From Catonia carolina (taxonomy: Eukaryota; Arthropoda; Insecta; Hemiptera; Achilidae): 64,000 nucleotides of DNA. How positions within the stretch are numbered: the first letter of the stretch is position 1; each line of letters starts with the position of its first letter. Under the pieces are notes generated by a model. The model saw only the letters and a list, made by a program, of their open reading frames with translations. It searched no databases and was not told the DNA's origin. Shown here one piece after another: positions 11,336 to 22,175 of this stretch. Position numbers and translations under genes: made by a program. Location: the NCBI GenBank assembly GCA_035578175.1, contig JAQMRL010000006.1, positions 61,420,501 to 61,484,500 of the forward strand, written 5' to 3'.

Positions 11336-11600
11336 AAATTTTTTTTAACGCAAATAATACCTCGGATGATAATTTACCACAGACTTGATCCGTATAAAAA
11401 TACCACGAAATATTTATCTAGTAACACTCCTAGAAACTTCATTATTTGAACATGTTCTACTTTACCATTTTGTATAAAGACATCCACTTCTATACTTTCC
11501 CGCACATTATGTTTTTGTAACTGCAAATACTTACATTTCTTCCCATTAACTGTTACCATTAGTTCAGTCAGGAATTGCTCGACTTTGAAGTGTGAACAGG
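11336..11600 (-). pseudogene. Jockey/CR1-like LINE fragment (RT thumb region)
   Basis: Minus strand reads FLTELMVTVNGKKCKYLQLQ, KHNVRES, EVDVFI and NGKVEHVQIMKFLGVLLDK. This matches the 34304-36000 LINE at [20 protein letters not shown] to VKFLGVSLD. Truncated at both ends; a frameshift follows. Confidence 0.75.
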
Positions 11601-12584
11601 ACTTAATGTACAATAACATAAATTACATATTAGAATATAGTCGGTACCCATTAAGATTACAAATTTGACCTTCTTCTATATTACCTACCCACAATTTAAT
11701 AATAATATTATTATTTTAATTAAATCTAATAAACCTAATTATTACCTATTACCAACAGGATCCTAATATAAAAATACTCAAATCTATAACTAAAAATTCG
11801 TTAGGAAAACAACTAATCTAGAACATTAATGAAGATATATGTAAAATAGATAAATAATATATAGATAATGTACTCGCAGAAAACGTCTTGCATTAATATT
11901 CAAGACAGGTCAATGCCATCTGTATTATTTTGTTTTTATTGTTCTAACCGTAATCGCTTTTGAATGATTATTATTTTTAGGTTAGGTACTGGTATATAAT
12001 ATATACCAGTATATAATATAATATATTATATCCTGCTAAAACCAGAACATGAATGATGTATGGCAATAAAATATATTGTATAAGTGTTAGTTTTCTTTGT
12101 TTTAATTTAAATTCAATGCACTTTAATAAGTCGGTATTTTATTTTAATTTTTATTGAGTATAAACCACATGTTTTCTTAAGTACCATATTTTAATAGGAT
12201 ATACTTAAAATATTAATTTATTTTAAAGTAGCTAAAATTATAATAACAGTATAATATTGAGAATAGATTTTATAACAACCAAATGACCTTCTATTTTGTA
12301 AATTATAAAATAAAGGCTTGGTTTACGACTCATTTTTATCAATTAATAATTTTTAGTCATTATTTTGATGAAACAAGTAGTTTTCCTAGTACAATTAATT
12401 AAGTTACTTAATGGTTTTAATACAACATTTTTGTTAGAACTGCAAACCTCTCTGACTACCACCTCTCTGACCTCTCTGACTTTGTATATCTAGTACCATT
12501 TATAAAAAAAAAAAAAATTTAATTTCTTTTTATTTTCTTTGTTAAAAAGTTTTTAATAAATTATATTTTTCAATATAAAATGCC
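11601..12584. other. Unassigned AT-rich region with TA palindrome
   Basis: Nothing coding. A near-perfect palindrome TACTGGTATATAATATATACC + AGTA lies at about 11986-12010, followed by TATAATATAATATATTATA. Confidence 0.4.
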
Positions 12585-12815
12585 ATATTGGCCTTCAGGC
12601 CAGCCCAGTCAGTCAACTGGTAGTAAGTCGCTATTAATTGTTAAGTAACACCGGTTGGGCAAGCGACTTTGTATGGTGACCAGCTGACAGTCATTCATGA
12701 ACAAACTCTACTGGGGGTCCCTGTTCAAACTCATGCCTTATTCACGTCAAAAATACAGCAAAAGCAGCGATCAAATTGGGTAGTTGTCAAAAATGTACAG
12801 TTCCCAATAACAAAT
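12585..12815 (+). repeat. Family E repeat
   Basis: GGCCTTCAGGCCAGCCCAGTC to the CAATAACAAATAAAAGC block, including AAGTAACACCGGTTGGGCAA, GACCAGCTGACAG and GGGGGTCCCTGTTCAAACTC. Found inverted at 32415-32665 and 62745-62985, and in part at 49155-49260. No coding capacity; class unknown. Confidence 0.7.
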
Positions 12816-12935
12816 AAAAGCTATAAAAAAAAAAATGCCATATTAGGGCTTCTATATAAAAAGTAACAATATAAATAAATAAACTTTACTAACATAAATA
12901 AAATATATTAACTTGTATATGACAATAAACCTACC

Positions 12936-13250
12936 GGTTTGTTCTACAGGTAAAGTTATTTCTATGAGTAAAATCAGCTGTTTTACAGCTGATTTTGAAG
13001 ATAAAGGTCCTGTGGTTGAAATCCTAGTAAAGGTAGCTATTTCTATACAGATTTGAGTACTAGACAGTGGTTACCAGTGTACATTGATGATTGGGGTTCA
13101 ACTAATCATCAAGAATGGTCAGCTTGAGTCTGTACAAAACTGCACCTAATTAACCTGTCATACCATCCTCATCTAATCGTGTTATGGGGTTGCTTATTGT
13201 TCTTAAATTGAACAGATTGCAACTTACACACATTATGGATTAAAAAAAAA
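12936..13250 (+). repeat. Family C tRNA-derived SINE
   Basis: Nearly complete: A-box-like TTGTTCTACAGGTAAAG, B-box-like GTGGTTGAAATCC, the body with AGCTTGAGTCTGTACAAAAC and TAATCGTGTTATGGGGTTGC, and an A-rich tail ending about 13250. Confidence 0.8.
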
Positions 13251-13741
13251 TTAAAAATGACATTAGTTTTTCAAAACAATAAATTAAAGCTGCGATTTGA
13301 TAACTAAAACAACAATATTCAAATAGAATATTTCATAAAAATTAAAATTGTTTGAAATTTACAAAACTTGTAGAATTTTAATGTAAATTTAACATTTTAC
13401 AGATTATCACTACTAAAAAAAAACATAACCTACTGTATAAGGTTTGTATTTAATTAAACAAAAGAAAACAGTTTTTTTAAATCATTCGTTGTTTAGTACA
13501 TGTGAACTCGTAAAATTTTAAGGTTCAGATAATTAATTAAATATGTTTTCTTGAAATTAACAGTTACTTTTTGTTTAAAATAATAAAATTAGGACTTCAT
13601 AATTAATTAAAATAACATTAATCAATTCCCATACAAATTTTTATGTACCTACACTTTTTATTTCTTTAAATCTTAATGTTTATTTCTGTTCATTCATAAA
13701 ACGTTATCAGATATTATTTAAAAATATTACTGACTTAAATA

Positions 13742-13877
13742 TTTTTACTTTCTCTTGCCTATATGAATATATAGGAAGGAAAGTATTGTTTTCATGTCGA
13801 TTTTTCGAAATCGAGTTTTCACCGGATCTATACGTTTTCAGACCCCCTGAACCCAAAAAACATGTTTTTAGCGATTG

Positions 13878-13916
<39 letters not shown>

Positions 13917-14709
13917 TGTGTGTGAACAGAATATCTCAAGAACGGAACATCGTACGAACTTGAAACTTGAAACTTAAGTTACATACCACTACCGGACGCG
14001 ACACGAACATTTTCATCAAAATCGGTCAACCGGAAGTAGTAGTTTATTCGTATAATTTTTCAGTTTTTTGCGATTTTCTCAAAAACTGGTCCTACGATTT
14101 TTTTTTAAATCGCCTATTTTACTCAATTTTTTATTCTCTACAAGATAGGGTAGGCGCCATGTTTGCTGAAATTCTCGGTGAGGCTGTTTTCACGTAAAAA
14201 CGTTGTTTTTTTAAGATTACGGCTTTAATATAAATTTTAGCGCAAAAACTTATATAATAAAAGTTGTAGAGAATTTAAAAACCTACAACTTCTGTTTCAA
14301 ACATTTTTTTGTATAACGCTTAGTTTAGCGGTAATTTGCAATTTTCTGTTTTTTTTCTCACGAAAACGTGAGAAAAATCGATTTTTTTTAACATTTCGGT
14401 CTTAGTATGCATTTTACGACAAAAGTGTATATAATTAAATTTATAGAAAATTAAAAGATCTACAACTTTTGTTTAGAGCATTTTTCTCTACAGAGCCTAG
14501 TTTAGCGTGAAAGCGTGATTTTCCGTATTTTTAAGCCAAACTGAGTTCGATTGTCATTTTCCGTCTTCCACTCATGATTAAAATAAGGTTATGTTTTTGA
14601 GGTTAGTTTTTGTTTATTTCTAATATTTTATTAATAATGTTAGGTTTATTATTAATTATTTGCATTGGCAAGAGAAAGTTGTGTGAGTGTTTCACACCAG
14701 ATTTTTTTT
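13742..14709 (+). mobile_element. Family A element (cluster copy 1)
   Basis: From TTTTTACTTTCTCTTGCC and the TATATGAATATATA palindrome to GTGTGAGTGTTTCACACC then AGATTTTTTT. The two ends share ACTTTCTCTTGCC as an inverted repeat, and the right end also has a small hairpin GTGTGA/TCACAC. A TG microsatellite (13881-13916) and imperfect hairpins of the type GTTGTAGA...TCTACAAC sit inside. No transposase; nonautonomous DNA element of unknown superfamily. Confidence 0.75.
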
Positions 14710-14869
14710 AATGTCTAAATATACAATCGAGGAGTATATTTTAAATTTGTTAATGTAATTTAAGAGATATAATCTTTATTTTTGTAGCCAAATCAAGGAA
14801 AAGTATGTGTTTATAACCTCTGTAATATTCCCATGATAATCAATTCCTGTTATTTTTATAATTTTAGTA

Positions 14870-15005
14870 TTTTTACTTTCTCTTGCCTATATGAATATAT
14901 AGGAAGGAAAGTATTGTTTTCATGTCGATTTTTCGAAATCGAGTTTTCACCGGATCTATACGTTTTCAGACCCCCTGAACCCAAAAAACATGTTTTTAGC
15001 GATTG

Positions 15006-15078
<73 letters not shown>

Positions 15079-15960
15079 CGTGCGTGTGTGTGTGTGTGTG
15101 TGTCTGTGTGTGAACAGAATATCTCAAGAACGGAACATCGTACGAACTTGAAACTTAAAACTTACGTTACATACCACTACCGGTCCCGACACGAACATTT
15201 TCATCAAAATCGGTCAACCGGAAGTAGTAGTTTATTCGTATAATTTTTCACTTTTTTGCGATTTTCTCAAAAACTGGTCCTACGATTTTTTTTTAAATCG
15301 CCTATTTTACTCAATTTTTTATTCTCTACAAGATAGGGTAGGCGCCATGTTTGCTGAAATTCTGCGTGAGGCTGTTTTTTACGTAAAAACATATTCTTTT
15401 TAAGATTGAGGCTTTAATATGCATTTTAGCGCAAAACGTTATATAATAAAAGTTGTAGAGTATGTAAAATTCTACAACTTTTATTTCAAACATTTTTTTG
15501 TATAACGCTTAGTTTAGCGGTAATTAGCAATTTTCTGTTTTTTTCTCACGAAAACGTGTGAAAAATCGATTTTTTTAACATTTCGGCCTTAGAATGCATT
15601 TTACGACAAAAGTGTATATAATAAAATTTATAGGAAATTAAGATATCTACAACTTTTATTTTAAGCATTTTTTTGTACAGTGCCTAGTTTAGCGTGAATG
15701 AGCGATTTTCCGTATTTTTAAGCTAAACTGAGGTCGGTTTTAATTTTGCGTATTTCACTAATGTGTTTTGAGGTTAGTTTTTTGTTCATTTCTAATGTTT
15801 TAATACTAATGTTAGGTTTATTGTTAATTATTTGCATTGGCAAGAGATAGTTGTGTGAGTGTTTCACACCAGATTTTTAGCTATAGAATGAGATCCCAAG
15901 AGATTGCGGTATAGTTTTGAATCATTCTGTATATTCATATAGGCAAGAGAAAGTAAAAAA
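14870..15960 (+). mobile_element. Family A element (cluster copy 2) with an extra inverted end
   Basis: Same order as copy 1, starting at TTTTACTTTCTCTTGCC and reaching TTTCACACCAGATTTTT at 15878. About 50 bases later TATATTCATATAGGCAAGAG and AAAGTAAAAAA (15930-15960) repeats the left end in inverted form, so this copy is bounded by two left-type ends. Contains the longest TG/CG tract of the window. Confidence 0.75.
15010..15106. repeat. (TG)n/(CG)n microsatellite
   Basis: About 95 bases of TG interrupted by a CGCGCGCGCGCG block at 15050-15064. It sits at the same place (after GCGATTGGTC) as shorter TG runs in other family A copies. Confidence 0.9.
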
Positions 15961-16631
15961 TAAGTATAAATACAATAATACTCTGTTTAGTATCTTACTT
16001 ATGCGCTATCTATCGGTAGATTTTGATACTAATTTCGTTATCCAAACTCAGTCAAACAATTTTTCCGTATTTTTACAATGAAAACTTAATTTGTGTTTAC
16101 AATAATGTTAATATCTGAAAAAATAAATTTTGATTAAATTAATGATATTGTTCGCCTTGTTCTTAAATAATATTCAAAATGTATATCTTTAGTTTAATTG
16201 ATATTTCTTCAAAATTAATTTTAATTTACAATTCAAGAAAATAGTTTATTGGTATTGTTACAACGCTGTTCATCTTGCCCTAAATTCCTTTCCTTTACCT
16301 TAAACACTGCAATTAATAAAGTGGTCAACAGTACTTACTTTAAATTTTTGGAATTTGTGCAGGAACAGAAATATTTCTGTGTTGACTGTACAGATCATTT
16401 CTGTATGTTCTAGAAAACTTGTAGATTTGGTGTCCCCTACTTGATTGAACATTTTGTTTACCTTCATATCATAATCACATTAATCTCTGCAGATATCCAG
16501 TTGATACAATTTCATATGCTTCTTTAGAAATCTTACTTTCGAGTGAGTCTATGTAAAGGGCGATTGCATCCAGGAACTCCCAAAGGAAGCATAGGTATTT
16601 ATCAAGATATCATAAGGTAATTTAAACATTT
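15961..16631. other. Unassigned spacer
   Basis: AT-rich; no frame, repeat or RNA recognised between two family A copies. Confidence 0.4.
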
Positions 16632-17556
16632 ATTACTTTCTCTTCCCTATATGAATATATAGGAAGGAAAGTATTGGTTTCATGTCGATTTTTCTAAATC
16701 GTATTTTCACCGGATCTAAACGTTTTCAAACCCCCTGAACCCAAAAAACATGTTTTTTTTGCTATTAGTTTGCGTGTGTGTGTAAACAGAATATTTTTCC
16801 AGAACGGAACATCGTACGGACTTGAAACTTAAGTTACATACCACTACCGGACCCGACACGAACATTTTCATCAAAATCGGTCAACCGGAAGTAGTAGTTT
16901 ATTCGTGTATTTTTCACTTTTTTGAGATTTTCTCAAAAATTGGTCCTACGATTTTTTTAAAAATCGCCTGGTTTGTTAAATTTTTTATGCTCAACTCAAT
17001 AGGGTAGGCGCCATGTTTGCTGAAATTCTTGGTGAGGCTGTTTCACGTAAAAAAAATGTTTTTCTAAGATTACGGCTTTAATATGCATTTTAGAACAAAA
17101 ATTTATGTGATAAAAAAATGTAGAAAATTTAAAATCCTACAACTTTTATTTCAAACTTTTTTTTGCATAACGCTTATTTTAGCGGTAATTAGCAATTTTC
17201 TGTTTTTTTTCTCACGAAAACGTGGGAAAATCGATTTTTTTAAAGATTTTGGCCTTAGTACGCATTTTACGACAAAAGTGTATATAATCAATTCATAGGA
17301 AATTAAGAGATCTACAACTTTTATATATAGCATTTTTCTCTAGAGAGCCTAGTTTAGCGTGAAAGAGTGATTTTCCGTATTTTAAAGCCAAACTGGGGTT
17401 GATTTTCATTTTGCTCTTTCACTCGTGATTAAAATTAGGTTATGTTTATTATGTTAGTTTTTTGTTGATTTCTAATTTTTATTACTAAAGTTAGCATTAT
17501 TGTTAATAATTTGTATTGGCAAGAGGAAGTTGTGTGAGTGTTTCACACCAGATTAT
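16632..17556 (+). mobile_element. Family A element (cluster copy 3)
   Basis: ATTACTTTCTCTTCCC to TTTCACACCAGATTATTTT. The TG run is only about 5 units here. Same orientation as the two preceding copies. The mariner-derived foldback starts about 20 bases after it. Confidence 0.75.
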
Positions 17557-17577
17557 TTTATAATGTTGTACATTATA

Positions 17578-18494
17578 CAATGTGTGTCTAAAAATTTGGT
17601 GTATGGTCTAATATATTGGTTTTCAAGACTTGAAACAAGGTCACTCGCATGTGTAGGCATGAATAGACATGTCTGGACCTGTCCTCTGTTTGGGATTGCA
17701 CAAGGCTTTGCATACCATATTGCTGCATTCATTTCAACAGTGTTCTTAGCAGTGAGCTTCGAAAAGCCATGAAACAACGATACAACATTAAGTTCTACAT
17801 AAAATTGGGTAAAAGTGATGAAAATCCATGAAATGTTGGTGCAAGTTTACGGACAGGATGCTCTGAGTAGAAAATGTGTGTACGATTACATTGGAAACTT
17901 TAAAGTTGGAAGGAATTGTTGGAGGACAAACCGTGTTCGAGCGGGCTTCCACAAGCAGGGCACCTGAAACGAAAGTGCGAGTGTTACTAGCAAAAGATCA
18001 GCAATTGACTCTGCAATTAATAGCAGAAGAAGTGGGTGTTAGCAAAGACACAGTGGGAACCATCATTCATGAAGATTGCGATTTTTTTTCAGTCCTGCTT
18101 TTGGATGACTGGATCGAACATGGTTCATTCTCCACCAATTCCTAGCCAGCATAAAAGCATGCAAACCAATTATACGTACATTTTCTACTCACGGCATCCT
18201 GCCTGTGTATTTGCAGCAACTTTTCAGGGTTTCCGTCACCATTTTACCCAATTTTGAAGCACAAATTAATCTTGTGATGTTGCTTCGTGGCTTTTCAACG
18301 TACACTGCTCGGAACACTGATGAAATGAATGCAGCAATACAATATGAGGAACCTCGTACAGTCTCAGACAGAGGACAGTCCCAGACATGTCCATGCATGC
18401 CTACGAATGCGAGTGACCTTGTTTCATATTAGATGTAGAATACCGATTTAAATTTATATACACTATTCACTGAATTTTTTAGACACACCTCAAA
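17578..18494 (+). mobile_element. Foldback element built from two inverted mariner 5' halves
   Basis: Both ends carry GTGTGTCTAAAAA (17584-17596; inverted at 18476-18489) next to TA. The left half, read on +, passes QRYNIKFYIKLGKSDENP and reaches IAEEVGVSKDTVGTIIHED at about 18075, the N-terminal helix-turn-helix domains of a mariner transposase. The right half, read on the minus strand from 18494, repeats the same end and KLGKMVTETL, then NWFACF and LVENEP, to about 18085. The halves meet head-inward near 18085. Stops and frameshifts occur in both, and the catalytic DDE/D part is missing. Confidence 0.75.
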
Positions 18495-18680
18495 TTATGA
18501 AAAACAACTTATTCTGAAGTAGTATCTTTGACTCTTGTTCGTTTTTAATAAAAAGTACAAATGACAAAATTTTGATACTGTTGGAGCAAAATATAGCGTA
18601 AGTAATTTTAAATTATTATAACTTTTACATGTATCAACTATTATATAATTAATAATTTTACATGTATAAACTAATAAAAA

Positions 18681-19080
18681 TTAATATTTTGTTTTTTGTA
18701 TGTATAAAAAACTTTGTAATTTATCTTATACTGCTTTCAAAATTCTTCTTACAAGTACTTTGGCGGTGCGCACCGCTTCTTCAGGTAATGATAATAAAAG
18801 TTCTAGAATATTATGAAGATTGCATCTTTCTTTGTCAGTGGTTTGAATCAAACTGAATAATAAAATGGAAAAATCTACTACTATTGATTCAGATTATTGA
18901 CTATTCAGTTTGATTCAAAACATTGATAAAGGAAGATGCAATTTTCATAATATTCTAGAACTTTTATTATCATTACCTGAAGAAGCAGTGCGCACCGCCA
19001 AAGTACTCGTAAGAAGAATTTTGAAAGCAGTATAAGGTAAATTACAAAGTTTTTTATACATACAAAAAACAAAATATTAA
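18681..19080. repeat. Large palindrome, arms ~180 bp
   Basis: The left arm starts TTAATATTTTGTTTTTTGTA (18681) and ends TTTGAATCAAACTGAATAA (about 18860). The right arm (about 18901-19080) is its near-exact reverse complement, ending TACAAAAAACAAAATATTAA. The spacer is about 40 bases. Few mismatches between arms imply a young foldback element or recent repair-generated palindrome. Confidence 0.9.
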
Positions 19081-19489
19081 TATGGATTCTACTGCTATGA
19101 TCCTAACTAATAACTTAAATAATTATAATAAAAATTACTTCAATTTTTTTTTTAATCAGTTATTATATTGATTGAATGAAATATTTAAAATACTTTACCT
19201 ACTCAGCGATGAATTCAACTGAAGATGACAGAGAGGTTATACCATTAAGCAGGGTTATTTTGGTTCATAAAGATTAACATTAGTCCATTATTCAATAATT
19301 ATATTTATTTGTTATACTCCACATAGTAGTTTGAATGGAGGCAACAAAAAGGAAATAAATGCTCCAAAACTTTTAAATAAAGGAAATATTACTTTACAAG
19401 AAAAGCAAATAGTCCCATAAAGATTTAGGGTAAACATAATATTTAAATTGTAATTTACAAAAAAAAATCTTTGTAATGCATCTTGCCAA

Positions 19490-19845
19490 AAATCACAATA
19501 AATATGAATTTATCGCTTACCTTTTCTTTGGTTGTCCTTTAGTTTAAAAAATGTACGCGTTTCAGTTGTACCACCTTTATTAAAGTAATATTAAATTGAA
19601 ATTAAAAATTAAAATGCAGAATGGTATTACCACTCAGTCATGTCAAATAAAACTGATTTGTTTTATTTTATAACTGACGATCAGTTTCATCTGATACAAC
19701 TGAATGGTTATACCATTCTACATTTTTATTTTTAGTTTGAATTTAATATTACACTGAAGAAGGTGGTACTACCAAAACAGGCGTAAGTTTTTAAACTAAA
19801 TGGCAACTACAGAAACAGAAAGTTATAAATTCATTTATATTAAAT
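19490..19845. repeat. Foldback MITE-like palindrome, copy 1
   Basis: Left arm 19490-19645 and right arm 19690-19845 pair imperfectly: GTACCACCTTTATTAAAGTA and GCAGAATGGTATTACCA on the left, against TGGTTATACCATTCTAC and CTGAAGAAGGTGGTACTACC on the right. A second copy is at 28425-28680. Noncoding. Confidence 0.75.
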
Positions 19846-20077
19846 TGATTTGAGAAAGGGTATCAGTCACAAAATGTTAATTTTTCTGGAGAACAAAATG
19901 TGTACAGATGATTAAAAATTCAAAATTACTATACAATTTTTTAGAACTCCTTTTCAAAAAGCAAGTCTCTGATGTATCTCACTAAAATAGACTAATCTTA
20001 AACTACTCATAATTAATTGAAGATTTGTTATTTTATAAAAAAATATCTGTTACTAATTTTTTAATTTTCTGTTTCAG

Positions 20078-20210
20078 GCACTTGATACAATATTTGGTTG
20101 ATCGATTCAATTATGATTACAACACACTACTCAGCGATGAAGCACGAGAAGACTTCAAACCGAAGTCTGTAATTTATAATTTTGTTCCAATAATACAAAA
20201 ACTTTACTAA
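20078..20210 (+). CDS. Candidate terminal exon, unknown protein
   Basis: A clean acceptor (TTTTCTGTTTCAG) precedes an exon in phase 2 that reads HLIQYLVDRFNYDYNTLLSD, EAREDFKPKSVIYNF, VPIIQKLY and TAA. Composition and codon use look coding, unlike the AT-rich flanks. No upstream partner exon was identified and I do not recognise the family. Confidence 0.4.
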
Positions 20211-20321
20211 TGAATTAATTATATAATAAGAAATTACGATTAAGATTAATTTCATATAATGATTCTACCTAATATTTGTCGTATTTTACAATCAAATTTT
20301 TTTGATGCTATTAATTATCTT

Positions 20322-20712
20322 GTGTCCATAACATGCAGGTGGAGTGTTAAATTATTAGCGCTCAATCTGCTAGTTGCAAGGCTACAAAAAAAAATTCTGT
20401 TTCTTATCACTTGGTCTGCCAATTATATGAATGAACTATTTAAGAACAGAAGAGCTAGAGGTGTAAAATACACTTGTCACAGATATCTCCTCTGAGAGTA
20501 ATGAATTTCATCATTATACAGCGAGACCCTGTGGTGGATAAAGTGAAGGTGTCATCGGTACGGTGGAATTTAGATGTTTTTGAGAGCACCAGGTATGCTG
20601 ATAAGCATACTTTTCTACTCAGAGAGGAAGGCAAATGTAAATCACCTCACACCTTGTTTTACTTAGTAAAGCCTCTAGAGGTTCAAACCAGCCTTTTGGC
20701 TGATGACGTAAC
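20322..20712 (+). repeat. Family B SINE-like repeat
   Basis: From GTCCATAACATGCAGGTGGA to TTGGCTGATGACGTAACAAATGAC. Complete, moderately diverged. The long reading frame inside (20474-20749) is a property of the repeat, not a gene. Confidence 0.75.
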
Positions 20713-20734
20713 AAATGACAAAACTTCGATTGTA

Positions 20735-21237
20735 CGTACTTTTGCTTAAAATTTCATAATAAAGTTGCAATCATAATCAATTTTTAACAGTAACAGCACA
20801 GCCCCCAAAAAAATTTCAGCAGACATGCCCTTTATTCTATTTTGTAGAACACAAAAATGTAGTTAATGAGGCGATTTTAAACATAATCATAGAAAACCGT
20901 AGGATATTGTAAAGAAAGCATAAACCATTTTTAAGAAAATTGGAGAAAAGTGAAAAATTTCACGAATAAACTACAACTTCTGGTGGATTGATTTTGGTGA
21001 AAATGTTTATGTCCCATCATGGTACTAAACTTAAGTTCCAAGTTTCAACTTCATACGATATTCCATTCATAAGATATTTTGCACACAAAGACAAGACCAA
21101 TTGGTAAAACATGTTACTTTTTTTTCAGAAGGCCTGAAAACATCTATTTTAGGAAAAACTCAATTTTAAAAAATCGACATAAAACAATACTTTCTTTTCC
21201 TACACTTCATAAACATAGAATAAGAGAAAGTAAAAAT
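20735..21237 (-). mobile_element. Family A element, 5'-half copy
   Basis: Minus-strand family order from the TTTGCTTAAAATTTCATAA block to TAGAATAAGAGAAAGTAAAAAT. Starts at the end of the family B copy; its TTCACACC end is missing. Confidence 0.65.
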
Positions 21238-21419
21238 ATAATAGATTACAAAAAAAATAAAAAGTGAGATCTTTGATATGAGAAAGAAGCATGAATGTGC
21301 TCCAAAAACTTATCTTGTAAATGTTGAATCTTAACAATTATCTAGTATGCAAAATATGTATTTCAAAATAATAATTTTTATGTAGTTAATTAATATTCCT
21401 GTTTGGTTTTTTTATACAG

Positions 21420-21612
21420 AAAAGACACACCAACTACGCCGAGGCCACCTCCTCCACCACCGCCACCACCTCCACCCCATGGATACGGACCTCCATACCA
21501 CCCAAACTACAATTATGGACCTCCAAGACATCCCCCACCCCTGCCATTCTACCCTCCAACACCACCACCAGCACCCCCAACGCCAATTTACAATTCTATA
21601 AATTTCTCACAG
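21420..21612 (+). CDS. Candidate proline-rich exon
   Basis: Acceptor TTTTTTTATACAG and donor CTCACAG/GTGACT enclose 193 bases (enters phase 2, leaves phase 0) encoding KDTPTTPRPPP with an 11-Pro run, HGYGPPYHPNYNYGPPRHPP and FYPPTPPPAPPTPIYNSINF. The C-rich GC content stands out from the AT-rich flanks. If not spliced, the frame stops at 21675. It is typical of disordered linkers or extracellular Pro/Tyr-rich segments. The acceptor phase equals that of 20078-20210, so the two could be alternative exons. Confidence 0.5.
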
Positions 21613-21675
21613 GTGACTCATTTATATATTTTTGCGATTTTTAGTTATTTTCATTTTCAGTTAACTTCAACATAA

Positions 21676-22014
21676 AATGGAGTATATTATACATATCACA
21701 TTAAAGTGATAATCGTTTTAATACAAGGGCTATTAAAAAATCAACTTGGTAGAGAAATAAAAATGAACAAAATCCTTGCCTACAGTCAAGATTTGTTTTG
21801 TAGGTAAGGTAGTATATTTTTTTTCATAAACTGATTTGTATGAACAAAAATCCTCCGTATAAACACAATTAGTTATCAATGGGTGCCTGATAGAGAGGAT
21901 AAAGCATTTTAAATACCAGGGATGTGATTTAACGTACACTAGAAATGCAGACATGATCGATAAACAGAATCATTTTTGGTAAATATATAGGACAATAGCG
22001 CAATCACTAGGTAA
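21676..22014. other. Unassigned spacer
   Basis: AT-rich, no recognised content. Confidence 0.4.
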
Positions 22015-22175
22015 AAGAGTTCAGAAAGAAACCTAGTTGAAGTTTTACATGACTCTGGCTGTTCCAGTATGCTGTACAGTAGTGAGTCTTGGGTGCACGG
22101 GAGGAAAGATGAACGTCAGATCCAGACAGCAAAAATGTGGTTCTTGAGAAGAGTTCAAGTTGTAGTTTGATGGAT
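22015..22175 (+). pseudogene. LINE reverse transcriptase C-terminal scrap
   Basis: Across two frames it reads FYMTLAVP, LYSSESWVHGRKDERQIQTA and KMWFLRRVQ, the region after the RT core in RTE/jockey-type LINEs (LAVPTLLYGSE motif). Short and frameshifted. Confidence 0.55.

Noticed and set aside
14833..15243. 136-codon frame with long Cys-Val repeats
   Set aside because: It is the translation of the TG microsatellite in a family A element. The same pseudo-peptide recurs in other copies only because the repeat is copied.
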